Positions 27,108 through 35,667 of a stretch of 64,000 bases of DNA are shown piece after piece. How positions within the stretch are numbered: the stretch's first letter is position 1; each line of letters starts with the position of its first letter. A program made the translations under genes and the position numbers. Source of the DNA: Methylocaldum sp. 14B (lineage in GTDB: Bacteria; Pseudomonadota; Gammaproteobacteria; Methylococcales; Methylococcaceae); contig NZ_MSCV01000012.1 in the NCBI RefSeq assembly GCF_002005105.1, positions 87,314-151,313 on the forward strand. Direction: 5' to 3'. The notes below the pieces were generated by a model. It searched no databases and was not told the DNA's origin. It saw only the letters and a list, made by a program, of their open reading frames with translations.

Positions 27108-28718
27108 ATGAAAACCAAACTGTTCCGTTTGAAATTTGAGGGGGCCTTGGCGAGCGGCATTCGCGCGCTCGATGCGGCGCGGACGACCTCGGTCGGTGCT
27201 GCCGCCCTGTTTGCGGGAATCCTGCCCGGCCCGGTCGCCGCAGCAGGCCCCGCGTTCGAGCCGGTCGGCAGCTATGCCACCGGTCTGACCGGCCAGACCT
27301 CGGCCGAGGTCGTGGCCGTCAAGGGCGACAAGATGTACGTTTCGAATGCCGCGAACGCTTCGGTCGACATCGTAGACATCTCCGATCCGAAACAACCGGT
27401 GCGTCTCAAGCGGCTCGACCTGTCCGCGTACGGTTCCGAAGTCACCAGCGTCGCCGTCGGGAACGGGCTCGTGGCGGCGGCAGTGGAGTCGGGCACCGAA
27501 CCGGGCAAAGTGGTTTTCTTTTCGCCGGGCGGTTCCAATCTGCGAGCGGTCGAGGTCGGCGCCGGCCCCGATATGGTGACCTTCACGCCGGACGGCAAGA
27601 GGGTTTTGGTCGCCAACGAGGGCGAGCCTTCGGGATATGGAGAAGGCCATGTCGATCCTGAGGGCTCGGTAAGCGTGATCGACGTACTGCCCCGCCGCAA
27701 GTTTTCGGTGAAGACGATCGGTTTCCAAGCCTTCGACCCGGATCAGCCGCGCGCCGGCGATCTGCCGCCGGGCGTGCGCATCTTTGGGTCCACGCGGCCG
27801 TCGCTCGATCTCGAGCCAGAATACATCGCGGTCGATGAAAACGGCCGGAAGGCCTGGGTGTCGCTGCAGGAGAACAACGCCATTGCGATACTCGACCTCG
27901 AAACCCTCGCAGTGGAAAAAATCGTCGACCTCGGCTTCAAGGACCACTCGCAGGCCGGCAATGGCCTCGATGCCAGCGATCGCGACAATGCCGTCAACAT
28001 CAGCACCTGGCCTCAGGGGCGGGTCTACGGCATGTACCAGCCGGATGGGCTCGCCGCTTTCCGGATCGGCGGCAAGGACTATGTGCTCTCCGCCAACGAG
28101 GGCGACGCCCGCGAATATCCCGGTCTGGTCGAAGAAGCCCGTGTGCGCAGCGTTACGACCAATGACTCCTTCACGGCGGCGCTGCGCGACAATGCCGCGC
28201 TGGGACGTCTCACCGTAACCACGAAGATGCCCGCCGCCGGGTCGGATGCGGAATCGACGGTCTACGCTTTCGGCGCCCGATCGTTTTCGGTGTGGGACGG
28301 CGAAACCGGCGGTCTGGTCTATGACAGCGGAGATCAGCTCGAACAGATCATCGCCGCGGAGCTGCCCGCCAACTTCAATTCCAACAACGAGGCCAACACC
28401 TTCGACGACCGCAGCGACAACAAGGGCCCCGAGCCCGAAGCCGCCGCCACCGGTGTGGTCGACGGCCGGACCTACGGGTTCATCGGCCTCGAGCGCGTGG
28501 GCGGGGTGGTCGTGGTCGATTTGGGCGATCCAACTTCGCCGGCCATCGTCCAATATCTGCAAAACCGCGATTTTGCAGCCACGCCGGTGGGGCCGGACAG
28601 CGGCCCGGAAGTGATCGACTTCGTGCCGGCCCATAACAGTCCGACCGGCAAGCCTCTAATCGCCGTTTCGAACGAGGTGTCCGGCACCGTAAGTTTATGG
28701 GGACCGAAGGGCGAGTGA
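27108..28718 (+). CDS. Choice-of-anchor I family beta-propeller protein (alkaline phosphatase-like)
   Basis: 536 residues with an N-terminal export signal (AALFAGILPGPVAAAG) and repeated propeller segments: VSNAANASVDIVDISDP, FTPDGKRVLVANEGEPSG, DLEPEYIAVDENGRKAWVSL, YVLSANEGDARE and GPEPEAAATGVVDGRTYGF. The arrangement matches choice-of-anchor I proteins, secreted propellers often annotated as phosphatase- or phytase-like. No enzymatic residues can be named with confidence. There is a Pho box upstream. The next phosphatase, the UshA-type nucleotidase, is convergent across a repeat. Confidence 0.8.
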   Translation: MKTKLFRLKFEGALASGIRALDAARTTSVGAAALFAGILPGPVAAAGPAFEPVGSYATGLTGQTSAEVVAVKGDKMYVSNAANASVDIVDISDPKQPVRLKRLDLSAYGSEVTSVAVGNGLVAAAVESGTEPGKVVFFSPGGSNLRAVEVGAGPDMVTFTPDGKRVLVANEGEPSGYGEGHVDPEGSVSVIDVLPRRKFSVKTIGFQAFDPDQPRAGDLPPGVRIFGSTRPSLDLEPEYIAVDENGRKAWVSLQENNAIAILDLETLAVEKIVDLGFKDHSQAGNGLDASDRDNAVNISTWPQGRVYGMYQPDGLAAFRIGGKDYVLSANEGDAREYPGLVEEARVRSVTTNDSFTAALRDNAALGRLTVTTKMPAAGSDAESTVYAFGARSFSVWDGETGGLVYDSGDQLEQIIAAELPANFNSNNEANTFDDRSDNKGPEPEAAATGVVDGRTYGFIGLERVGGVVVVDLGDPTSPAIVQYLQNRDFAATPVGPDSGPEVIDFVPAHNSPTGKPLIAVSNEVSGTVSLWGPKGE

Positions 28719-28740
28719 CGGCAGGTTATTCGAAATCGCG

Positions 28741-28945
28741 TTCAATTAGGCATTGTTTCGTAGGGGGGGTAGGCGCACATCAGCACTGACCGATCGCCGA
28801 TCACTGTGCTTCGCGTGCGCCGTAACCCACCGAACGACCTTCAATCGGTGGGTTACGCGGAACCGAGGGGCTAACCCGCCATCGATGGGTTTCGCTTCGC
28901 TCTACCCATCCTACGATGAATGTTTACTCCAATGCCGAGTTGAAT
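28741..28945. repeat. GGGTGGGTTA repeat element
   Basis: Contains AACCCACCGAACGACC, CGGTGGGTTACGC and CTACCCATCCTACGATGAATG, like the copies at 18034 and 62336. It occupies the gap between two convergent phosphate-related genes. Confidence 0.6.
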
Positions 28946-29048
28946 AAATACAACCTGAAAACGGAGTTTCCGGGATTCGAAAATTTGCGTAGAGCTCTAT
29001 GTTTCAGAGACGGTGCGGCGGAGGCCGGAGCTCTCCGCCGCCGGTTTT

Positions 29049-30848
29049 TCAGGGAATCCGCACGATACGGTCTTGCGGACCGGGCGCGATTTGTACGCCC
29101 GGCGCGGCCGGATCGGAATCGGCTTCCGGATGGTTGAACCAGGCTTCGAGGGCGTCGAGGTCCTGGGCGCCGCCGAGCCGATCGGTGCCGAGCTTCAGGA
29201 CGTAGAACTTGTCCCCGCCGTCGGCGAGGAAGCTGTTCACGGTGACGCGATAGTTCGCGGCCGGGTCGACGGTCGCGCCGTTTAGGCGGATGCTGGCCGG
29301 GTCGACCTTGTCGCAAGGCGAACCGCTGGCCGACCACTGATAGGTGAAGCCCTTCGAGACCTGCAGGATGCGGTCGAACGCCTGGCCGGAGTCTCCGGCC
29401 GGATAGTTAAAGGCGGCCGGCGCATTGTCCGCGCCGCAGCCGGTGAATTGCTGTTCCAGCAGAATTTCGATCTGGGCTCCGGTCAGGGTCATGGTCACCA
29501 CGCTGTTGCCGAAGGGCTGCACGGTAAAGGCTTCGCCGTAGGTTACGTTGCCGTCGCCTTCGCCGGTCGCGCTTGACGCGTAGCTTAGGTCGGCACGGAT
29601 TCCGCCCGGATTCATGAACGCGGCTACCGCGTCGCCGAAGCCCGGAGCTTCGGTGGCTTTCAGTTGCGCGTCGGCGATGACGTCGCCCAGGGCGGACTCG
29701 CCGGCCGCATTGGCTGTGCGGGTGATATCGGCGGTGATGGAACCGATTACCCGGTTGGCGATGGGCTGGGCCAGTGACTTGTAGCCGTCGACGACGGCTT
29801 TGATGCCGGCGTCCGGGGTGACCGTCGCGTCGGTCTGGTCCACCAGAATATTGGTGGCGCTGACTGCCGTCACGTCACGGGTTTTCCGGTCGATCGTCAG
29901 GTCAATGTCGGTCAGGATGCGTCCGATGGAATTGGCGCTGGTCACCGGGATTTCACGCCCCTCCCGGTTCGCGATCCTGCAGTTGTAGGCCTGATGGGTG
30001 TGGCCGGAAATCACCATGTCCACGGCATCGTCCAGTTGATTGACGATGGGTTTGATGGGGGTTCCGTCCAGGTTGCCGGCGCACTGGTTCATGGTCGTGG
30101 CGTTCTGGGCGACGGGCTGGGTGCCGCCCTGATGGATCAGCACGACTATGGCTTCGACCCGCTGCCGCCGCAATTTGGGGATCAACGCGTTGACGGTATC
30201 GGCCTCGTCCTTGAATTCCAGTCCGGAGACGCCGGACGGCGTGACGATGGTGGGAGTTTCCTTGAGGGTCATGCCGATGAAGGCCACGCGGACGCCGCCG
30301 TAGTTCTTGATGACATAAGGCGGGAAAACGGGCTTGCCGGTAGCCGTGTCGACCACGTTGGCGGCCAGGAACTTGAAGTCCGCGCCGGCAAAGGAACCAT
30401 CATCGGCGGTAGGCGCGCCGACCGAGGCGCCCTGGCAGGAGTTCGGATCGGTAGGATGGCAGCCGCCTTTCTGCATGCGCTTCAGCTCGTCCTTGCCTTC
30501 GTCGAACTCGTGGTTCCCGACGGCGTTGATTTCCAGCCCGGCCATGTTCATGGTCTCGATGGTGGGCTCGTCGTGGAACAGGGCGGAAACGAGGGGCGTT
30601 GCGCCGATCAGGTCGCCCGCGGAGACCACGGTGGTGTAGCGGTTCTCGCTTTTCAGCTTGGACACGTACCCGGCGATCCAGTCCACGCCGCCCGCCGGCT
30701 TGCCGCCGAAGGAGCCCGGCGATTCGAGCTGGCCGTGGAAATCGTTGAAAGCGACGATCTTGACCGTCGTGGCCGGCCCGGCGCCGGCGCAGGCGGTGCC
30801 GCCGACCAAGATCAGCGTTACGGCACAGGCGAGTTTGTTGAGTTTCAT
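29049..30848 (-). CDS. Secreted bifunctional 5'-nucleotidase / metallophosphatase (UshA type)
   Basis: 599 residues. Signal peptide: LACAVTLILVGGTACAGAG. N-terminal metallophosphatase domain motifs are VAFNDFHGQLE, VSAGDLIGATP, VGNHEFDEGKDE and ISGHTHQAYNC, giving all usual metal ligands. The C-terminal 5'-nucleotidase domain has GDVIADAQL, NPGGIRADLSY and TYGEAFTVQPFGNSVV. The enzyme releases phosphate from nucleotides or UDP-sugars in the periplasm. The predicted mature form is typical in length. A Pho box lies about 80-95 bp upstream, and the structured repeat copy 2 lies beyond it. Confidence 0.9.
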   Translation of the reverse strand: MKLNKLACAVTLILVGGTACAGAGPATTVKIVAFNDFHGQLESPGSFGGKPAGGVDWIAGYVSKLKSENRYTTVVSAGDLIGATPLVSALFHDEPTIETMNMAGLEINAVGNHEFDEGKDELKRMQKGGCHPTDPNSCQGASVGAPTADDGSFAGADFKFLAANVVDTATGKPVFPPYVIKNYGGVRVAFIGMTLKETPTIVTPSGVSGLEFKDEADTVNALIPKLRRQRVEAIVVLIHQGGTQPVAQNATTMNQCAGNLDGTPIKPIVNQLDDAVDMVISGHTHQAYNCRIANREGREIPVTSANSIGRILTDIDLTIDRKTRDVTAVSATNILVDQTDATVTPDAGIKAVVDGYKSLAQPIANRVIGSITADITRTANAAGESALGDVIADAQLKATEAPGFGDAVAAFMNPGGIRADLSYASSATGEGDGNVTYGEAFTVQPFGNSVVTMTLTGAQIEILLEQQFTGCGADNAPAAFNYPAGDSGQAFDRILQVSKGFTYQWSASGSPCDKVDPASIRLNGATVDPAANYRVTVNSFLADGGDKFYVLKLGTDRLGGAQDLDALEAWFNHPEADSDPAAPGVQIAPGPQDRIVRIP

Positions 30849-30910
30849 GGTGTCATATTCCTCGGTTTGTTCCTGAGAAAGGCCGGGCGAGTCCCGGCGG
30901 ACCGCCGTGT

Positions 30911-30944
30911 ATCAAACAGCATCCGTGTTAAGGCGACCTGACAG
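30911..30944 (-). promoter_or_regulatory. Candidate PhoB box and -10 for the 5'-nucleotidase
   Basis: Minus strand: CTGTCAG (30944-30938) and CCTTAAC (30933-30927), with TTTGAT (30916-30911) exactly 10 bp after. The downstream gene encodes a 5'-nucleotidase, a plausible PhoB target. Confidence 0.7.
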
Positions 30945-30960
30945 TTGTATTACCGGGAGG

Positions 30961-31111
30961 TTATTAACCCGGCCTATAAATATAGGCCGGGTTAATCCGG
31001 GGCAGGGATGCCCCGGCGCGGCGACAAGCCGCGTGAGCCCAGGCCGGGCGTGTACCGGCCTGGGCGGCGGCCCGAAATACCAGGAGGGTATTTACGGGCC
31101 TGATTAATAAT
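30961..31111. repeat. Multi-hairpin repeat element, copy 2
   Basis: Near-identical to 13603-13754, with the same order of five hairpins and the same TTATTAA / TTAATAA ends. Differences: the first stem has CCCGGCC / GGCCGGG where copy 1 has CCCGACC / GGTCGGG (compensatory), one loop base differs, and one G is missing in the fourth stem. Confidence 0.7.
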
Positions 31112-31326
31112 AAGTTCGGTCGTCGAAAGTGTAAGCAGCGAAGACCGGAGCTTGGATATCTCCGCGCGATGCCGCCCGGTGTGTCGGTCTCGGGTGAAAA
31201 CTTCACAGGGCTGTAATGGTTTCGGGTGTTTAATACGGTAAACCGAACGACGCATGCGGGTTGCCGGCGGATGCCTGGACAATGAACCGCAAAAGCTGCG
31301 ATCTCGTGTTCGAGTGGGATGAGGGG

Positions 31327-31431
31327 CTAAGTACATTCAGGGAAGTCTTGCGGCATAGACAACCTGCAGGACAACCCCGCCAACCAAGCCAATCTGTCGA
31401 GATTCCGCAAATATTTGAGGAATGTACTTAG
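31327..31431. mobile_element. Small inverted-repeat element, 105 bp
   Basis: Perfect 12-bp terminal inverted repeats, CTAAGTACATTC and GAATGTACTTAG, flank a non-coding core. Its right end overlaps the TA of the adjacent inverted-repeat element at 31429. Only one copy is seen in this window. Confidence 0.45.
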
Positions 31432-31586
31432 AGCGTTTTTCATCCCGGTGTACGGCTTCGTGTCGGGCGGGAAAAACGTAGGTCGGCAATCCCTTGCCGA
31501 CAAAATCCTTTGCCGAGCCGGTACGTCGGCAAGGGATTGCCGACCTACATATCGGGCTCTCTGACACCGAATTGGAAAATGCTCTA
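31429..31586. mobile_element. TA-ended inverted-repeat element (reverse of the 11180 copy)
   Basis: Starts TAGAGCGTTTTTCATC and ends GGAAAATGCTCTA. Its arms CCCGGTGTACGGCTTCGTG and ATATCGGGCTCTCTGACACC are the complements of the arms at 11180-11321, and the core has GTAGGTCGGCAATCC in both orientations. Confidence 0.65.
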
Positions 31587-31679
31587 GGAGCCGCGGGCGC
31601 CGGTTATCGGAGTCGTTCGTCAAAAGCCTTGAGATAACGGTATCGGCCGCTTGACGGCCGGGCACATAATAGGGGGCAT

Positions 31680-33443
31680 ATGGAAAAGGTCGCCATCCGT
31701 GCATATCCGGCACCGGGAATGATCTTGCTCGCCTTCGATTGGGACGAGGGGAGCCGGCGTAAGGATTTCCTGGGTTTCGCCGCCAGGCGCACACCCGGAT
31801 TTCGCGATCCCGCGACGCGCCGGTACGCCCCTTCCAGCTGGCTTCTGAACCGCATCGACTTCAACGGTCCGGCCGACCCGGAACAGCCCGATTTTCCCAG
31901 CAACGAAGCGCCGATCCAGAAGTTTCTCTGGTGGGACGCACGAATCGGCGATGAAGACCGGGCGGCCGCGAGCGCCGGACGCAATCCGGTTTTTCGATAC
32001 GAGGTTTTCCCGGTGATCGGCACGCCGGGGAATCTCCAGCCGCTTGCGGAAGCAGCGGGAACGCTCGATGTCACGCTGCCGGCAGAAGTCGAACACGGCA
32101 TCGGCACCTGGTTCAACCGTGCGGTGCTGAGCTCCCAGGGTTTCATGCGGAAGCTGCGCGGCATGGGGCTGGAGCTCGACGACAAACCCAGCGCGGAGCA
32201 GGCGCGCGAATTGCGCCGATGGCTGGCCAACGGTCTGGACGGCGTGGTCCCGGCATTTCTCAGGCAGGCGAGAGAGGCGGTCGGGGCGATCTACCATCTG
32301 ACCGACGAGCTGTTCATCGTTCCTGCGCTGGATACTTTCAGCCGGAATCATTCCCTGGCCCTGGTCTACGACGCAAAGAAAACGGAATCGGCGGACGGTG
32401 ACAGGGTTTCGCCCAATCAACCGGCGGTGGACCGGCTGAAGGACCGGGTGGCGTTTTTCCCCCGCGACAAGGCCGCCATCATGCACAACAAATACCTGGT
32501 GTCGGGCCGCGGGTTGGCCGGCCGTCGCCCCGCGGCAGCGCGGGTCGTGTGCGGTTCCGCCAACTACACCACGGGGGCTTTGTCGACCCAGGCGAATTTG
32601 ATGCACACCTTCGATTCGTCCGCCCTGGCCGGGCTATATTTCGACCGCTTCAAGCGGCTCAAAGACAATCCGCCTTTGTCATCCCTGGCGCGGAATGCCC
32701 GCTGGTCGAGTCCGATTACGGTGGGCGATGCCGGGGTGCGGGTTTTCTTTTCGCCGGAAGCGAGTTCCCAGCGCGAATCCATCGACACCATCGTCGAAGC
32801 CATCCATCGGGCCAGGAGTTCGGTGCTTTTCTGCCTGTTCACGCCGACCGACGCCGAGCTTCGCGACGCCTGTTTCATGGCGGGGGACAACGGCAAGATG
32901 ATGTTCGGACTGGTCAACCGGATCGCCAGGCCGAAAACGGACGAGGCCGTCCGCGCGGACCAGATCGCCGCGCTCGAACTCTACCACCGCTCCCGCCAGG
33001 GTCGCGACGTGATCGGCGCGGAGCGTTTCCGCCGGTCGGATACCCCGGAGGGCTTCGATACCGAACTCATGCTGTTTCCGGGGGAAGCGCCGCCGCCGTT
33101 CCCGCCGGTCATCATCCATCACAAGTTCATCGTGATCGACGGGGAAACCGCTCAGCCGGTGATCTACTCCGGTTCGGCCAACATGAGCAACAACTCGCTG
33201 CACCGGAACGACGAAAACCTGCTGGAAATCCGGGGCTCCCGCCGCATCGCGGCGATCTATCTCGCGGAGTTCTTCCGCCTGTACGAACACTACCGGGCCC
33301 GCGCCGCGTATTACCGCGACCGGGAAATGCCATCTTCCGGCCGCCGCACCTTCAAGCTGCGGTCCGATGCCGGTTGGGCCCGCAAGCATTACTCGCCGGG
33401 TACGCCGGAATACAAATCGCGCCGGGCGATGGCGCACGAATGA
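31680..33443 (+). CDS. Phospholipase D-family protein
   Basis: 587 residues with two HKD-type motifs. The first, IMHNKYLVSGRG followed by VVCGSANYTTGAL, has Gly where the motif Asp should be. The second, IIHHKFIVIDGE followed by VIYSGSANMSNNS, is intact. There is no signal peptide, so it is probably cytoplasmic or exported by another route. GGGGG lies just before the ATG. The 30-bp gap to the DUF2278 gene indicates an operon. PLD paired with a DUF2278/lamin-tail protein suggests a nuclease- or lipase-type function, but nothing more precise can be said. Confidence 0.82.
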   Translation: MEKVAIRAYPAPGMILLAFDWDEGSRRKDFLGFAARRTPGFRDPATRRYAPSSWLLNRIDFNGPADPEQPDFPSNEAPIQKFLWWDARIGDEDRAAASAGRNPVFRYEVFPVIGTPGNLQPLAEAAGTLDVTLPAEVEHGIGTWFNRAVLSSQGFMRKLRGMGLELDDKPSAEQARELRRWLANGLDGVVPAFLRQAREAVGAIYHLTDELFIVPALDTFSRNHSLALVYDAKKTESADGDRVSPNQPAVDRLKDRVAFFPRDKAAIMHNKYLVSGRGLAGRRPAAARVVCGSANYTTGALSTQANLMHTFDSSALAGLYFDRFKRLKDNPPLSSLARNARWSSPITVGDAGVRVFFSPEASSQRESIDTIVEAIHRARSSVLFCLFTPTDAELRDACFMAGDNGKMMFGLVNRIARPKTDEAVRADQIAALELYHRSRQGRDVIGAERFRRSDTPEGFDTELMLFPGEAPPPFPPVIIHHKFIVIDGETAQPVIYSGSANMSNNSLHRNDENLLEIRGSRRIAAIYLAEFFRLYEHYRARAAYYRDREMPSSGRRTFKLRSDAGWARKHYSPGTPEYKSRRAMAHE

Positions 33444-33473
33444 CCTCGATCACTCAACACGGAGAAAGCCACC

Positions 33474-34523
33474 ATGCCCCTGAAAAATTATGGCGTCTTG
33501 AGAGCGACGCCGGTCGATCGGCATCTCGGGACCGGCGACAACCCCCATTATCAGATTCTGGCGGTGGACGATCAGGATCGGTACCGCCTGGCGGTGAACG
33601 TCAAGTCCAAGCTGTGGCCGTCGGAATTGTCCTACCTGATCGTGCCGCACTTCCGGCATCCCATAACCGAGTCGCTGGAACAACTGGAGCCGGGCTGGCA
33701 CAAGCTGCCCTCGAAGCCCGGCGGAGTCGCGCTGGATTACATCCGCGGCAATCTGTTCGGCTCGTTCGCCGAAATGACGCCTCTCCCGTTTTCCGTGCCC
33801 GGCCCGGACAACGACCTCAACGAGAAGATCGACCGCTACGTGCAGCGCGCCATGGCCAGCGAGAACGCCTGGGTGTATGCGTTCGGCGAGCCCTGGGGGC
33901 CGGAGAACAAGCGCGACAAGATCTTCGGTTTCGCGCCCGGCCGCGGCGTTCACGACATCCACATGAATCAGGGCAATGCCGACGATTTCGTCAAGGACGA
34001 CGGCGTCTGGCAGGACGGCGGGCTGCTGTTCTGGTACGCGGACCAGCAGGAATGGGTGGCCCTCTTCCTGAAATTTCAGTCGCAGGCGATTCATACCGAT
34101 GATCGTACCGGGCATATGTTGCCCGAAGAGCCGGGCGGTCCTCCCGCCGAACACGGCCTTCCGCCCCGGCCGACGCCGGTATGGCCTCCCACCCATGCGG
34201 TACCGGACGGCCTGGTGCGTATCGTGGCGGCAAAGGTCAATACGATCGAATCGCCGGAAGACGAAACCGTGATCCTGCTCAATACCTCGCCACGGCCTAT
34301 CGATCTCGACGGCTGGGCACTGCTGGACCGCGCCAAGCACCGAAAGCCGCTGACGGGCACCCTGAATCCGGGCGAACCGATGATCATCCACGTTCGGCCC
34401 GACATCGAATTGTCCAACCAGGGCGGAATCATCTCGCTTCTCAATGCCGAAGGGCTGAAGGTGCACGGCGTGAGCTACACGCGCGATCAGGCACGCGAGC
34501 CGGGATGGACGCTCGTGTTTTAG
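33474..34523 (+). CDS. DUF2278 (YukJ-like) protein with lamin-tail-like C-terminus
   Basis: 349 residues. The first 220 match the DUF2278 pattern: MPLKNYGVLRATPVDR at the start, then HYQILAVDDQDRYRLAVNVKS, LDYIRGNLF, GRGVHDIHMNQGN and WQDGGLLFWY. After a proline-rich linker (PPRPTPVWPPTH) the last 110 residues resemble a lamin-tail fold (VILLNTSPRPIDLDGWALLD, LNPGEPMIIHV). The function of DUF2278 is unknown. It is co-transcribed with the preceding PLD gene. Its TAG stop coincides with the first bases of a TA-ended inverted-repeat element. Confidence 0.8.
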   Translation: MPLKNYGVLRATPVDRHLGTGDNPHYQILAVDDQDRYRLAVNVKSKLWPSELSYLIVPHFRHPITESLEQLEPGWHKLPSKPGGVALDYIRGNLFGSFAEMTPLPFSVPGPDNDLNEKIDRYVQRAMASENAWVYAFGEPWGPENKRDKIFGFAPGRGVHDIHMNQGNADDFVKDDGVWQDGGLLFWYADQQEWVALFLKFQSQAIHTDDRTGHMLPEEPGGPPAEHGLPPRPTPVWPPTHAVPDGLVRIVAAKVNTIESPEDETVILLNTSPRPIDLDGWALLDRAKHRKPLTGTLNPGEPMIIHVRPDIELSNQGGIISLLNAEGLKVHGVSYTRDQAREPGWTLVF

Positions 34524-34788
34524 AGCGTTTTCCATCCCGGTGTACGGATTCGTTCCAGGAGGGGAGAACGTAGGTCGGCAATCCCTTGCCGACGTATCGG
34601 CTCGGCGAAGGGCTTTGTCGGAAGGGTCGCGACTAAAGCGACCGTTTGCGATTGGAAGGGGGACTTTGGTGCTCCCAAAGTTCCCGTTTGCGATTGGAAG
34701 GGTCGCGACTAAAGCGACCGTTTGCGATTGGCAAGGGATTGCCGACCTACATATCCGAATCCCTTACACCGATTCGGAAAACGCTCTA
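34521..34788. mobile_element. TA-ended element with three palindromic spacers
   Basis: Begins TAGAGCGTTTTCCATC at the DUF2278 stop and ends GGAAAACGCTCTA. The core is an array of the CGTTTGCGATTGGAAGG unit with palindromes GTCGC-GACTAAA-GCGAC (twice) and ACTTTGG-TGCT-CCCAAAGT. Confidence 0.65.
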
Positions 34789-34905
34789 AAGCGTTTTCAT
34801 CGCGCTCGTATGGCAAAACAGGCTTGGCGGAAGTCGTTGGCGCCTTCAGTTCGGGTGAATGGATTCAAGCATTCGTAGGCCGGCAATCCTTTGCTGGCGA
34901 ACCCG
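34787..34905. mobile_element. Second element abutting the first, sharing TA
   Basis: TAAAGCGTTTTCATCGCGCTCG is the complement of the right end of the 24630 element. The arm matches its inverted right arm (GGCAAAACAGGCTTGGCGGA). A GTAGGCCGGCAATCC core follows. The right terminus is not found. Confidence 0.5.
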
Positions 34906-34988
34906 TTGCCTGCCAAGCTTGCATGTCTCGATGTGCCTAGCCTTGATCGGGCGAGCCGGTGCTCCCGTTACAGCGGAGACAAAGGGAC

Positions 34989-35501
34989 TCAGAAAAGCCG
35001 CCGCACTCTAAGGCTGGAAACCATCAGGAAACTTTGCACCAGGAATATCATCGGCCAGGCATTGACACTTTCCGGTACGAACGCGGCGACCAGGAACAGG
35101 GTCGGGAACAGGACACCGTTGACCGTGATCGGAACCCCTTCAAAGGCATTGCCCTGCGAAATGTTGTAGCGCGCCAAACGCAGCATTCCGCAGGTGACGA
35201 ACATGATCAGGATCAGTGTCTTGATCCAGTGATGGGTGTCGATCGAGAAATAGAGAAACGCCGGAGCCACGCCGAATGACACCAGGTCGGCAAGCGAATC
35301 CAGTTGTTTGCCGAACAGGTTCTGTTGGTGAAGTAGGGCCGCGATCTTGCCATCCAGGCTGTCGAAGAGCACGGCCAGCACCAGGAAACCGGAGGCCCAG
35401 TCCGGATGGCCTTCGGTGGCCAAGAAAATCGACATCAGCCCGGAGGCCAGATTGCTGATGGTAAACAGATCGGCAACTTTTATTAGTTCCAGCATTTTCA
35501 T
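34989..35501 (-). CDS. pssA: CDP-alcohol phosphatidyltransferase (phosphatidylserine synthase-like)
   Basis: 170 residues, mostly membrane helices. The CDP-alcohol phosphotransferase signature is present as DGKIAALLHQQNLFGKQLDS followed by LAD, matching DGxxA-R-x8-GxxxDxxxD except that the conserved Arg is Ala. Such enzymes join CDP-diacylglycerol with serine. The start at ATG 35501 is supported by AGGAAT 8 nt upstream; a longer in-frame reading to 35639 lacks such a site. With psd and the PEMT-like gene this would supply the PS-PE-PC route. The Arg-to-Ala change makes activity uncertain. Confidence 0.75.
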   Translation of the reverse strand: MKMLELIKVADLFTISNLASGLMSIFLATEGHPDWASGFLVLAVLFDSLDGKIAALLHQQNLFGKQLDSLADLVSFGVAPAFLYFSIDTHHWIKTLILIMFVTCGMLRLARYNISQGNAFEGVPITVNGVLFPTLFLVAAFVPESVNAWPMIFLVQSFLMVSSLRVRRLF

Positions 35502-35667
35502 GGGATAGATTCCTTCTCGTGATGGTCGTGCTTGCTCAATGTCTCCCGGCCGTTGGTTCTCGGAATAAGACGACATTACTTTTGCGAATCGAAGTTCGTC
35601 GTAGCGGCGTAGACGATGTCCTTCGACCTCGTCGCTCACGTCTCTTTTCCGGCGAGCTCATCGGATC

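Noticed and set aside
26952..28634. 560-residue minus-strand ORF opposite the choice-of-anchor I gene
   Set aside because: Antisense shadow: the plus-strand product has a signal peptide, propeller motifs and an upstream Pho box, whereas this frame has none.
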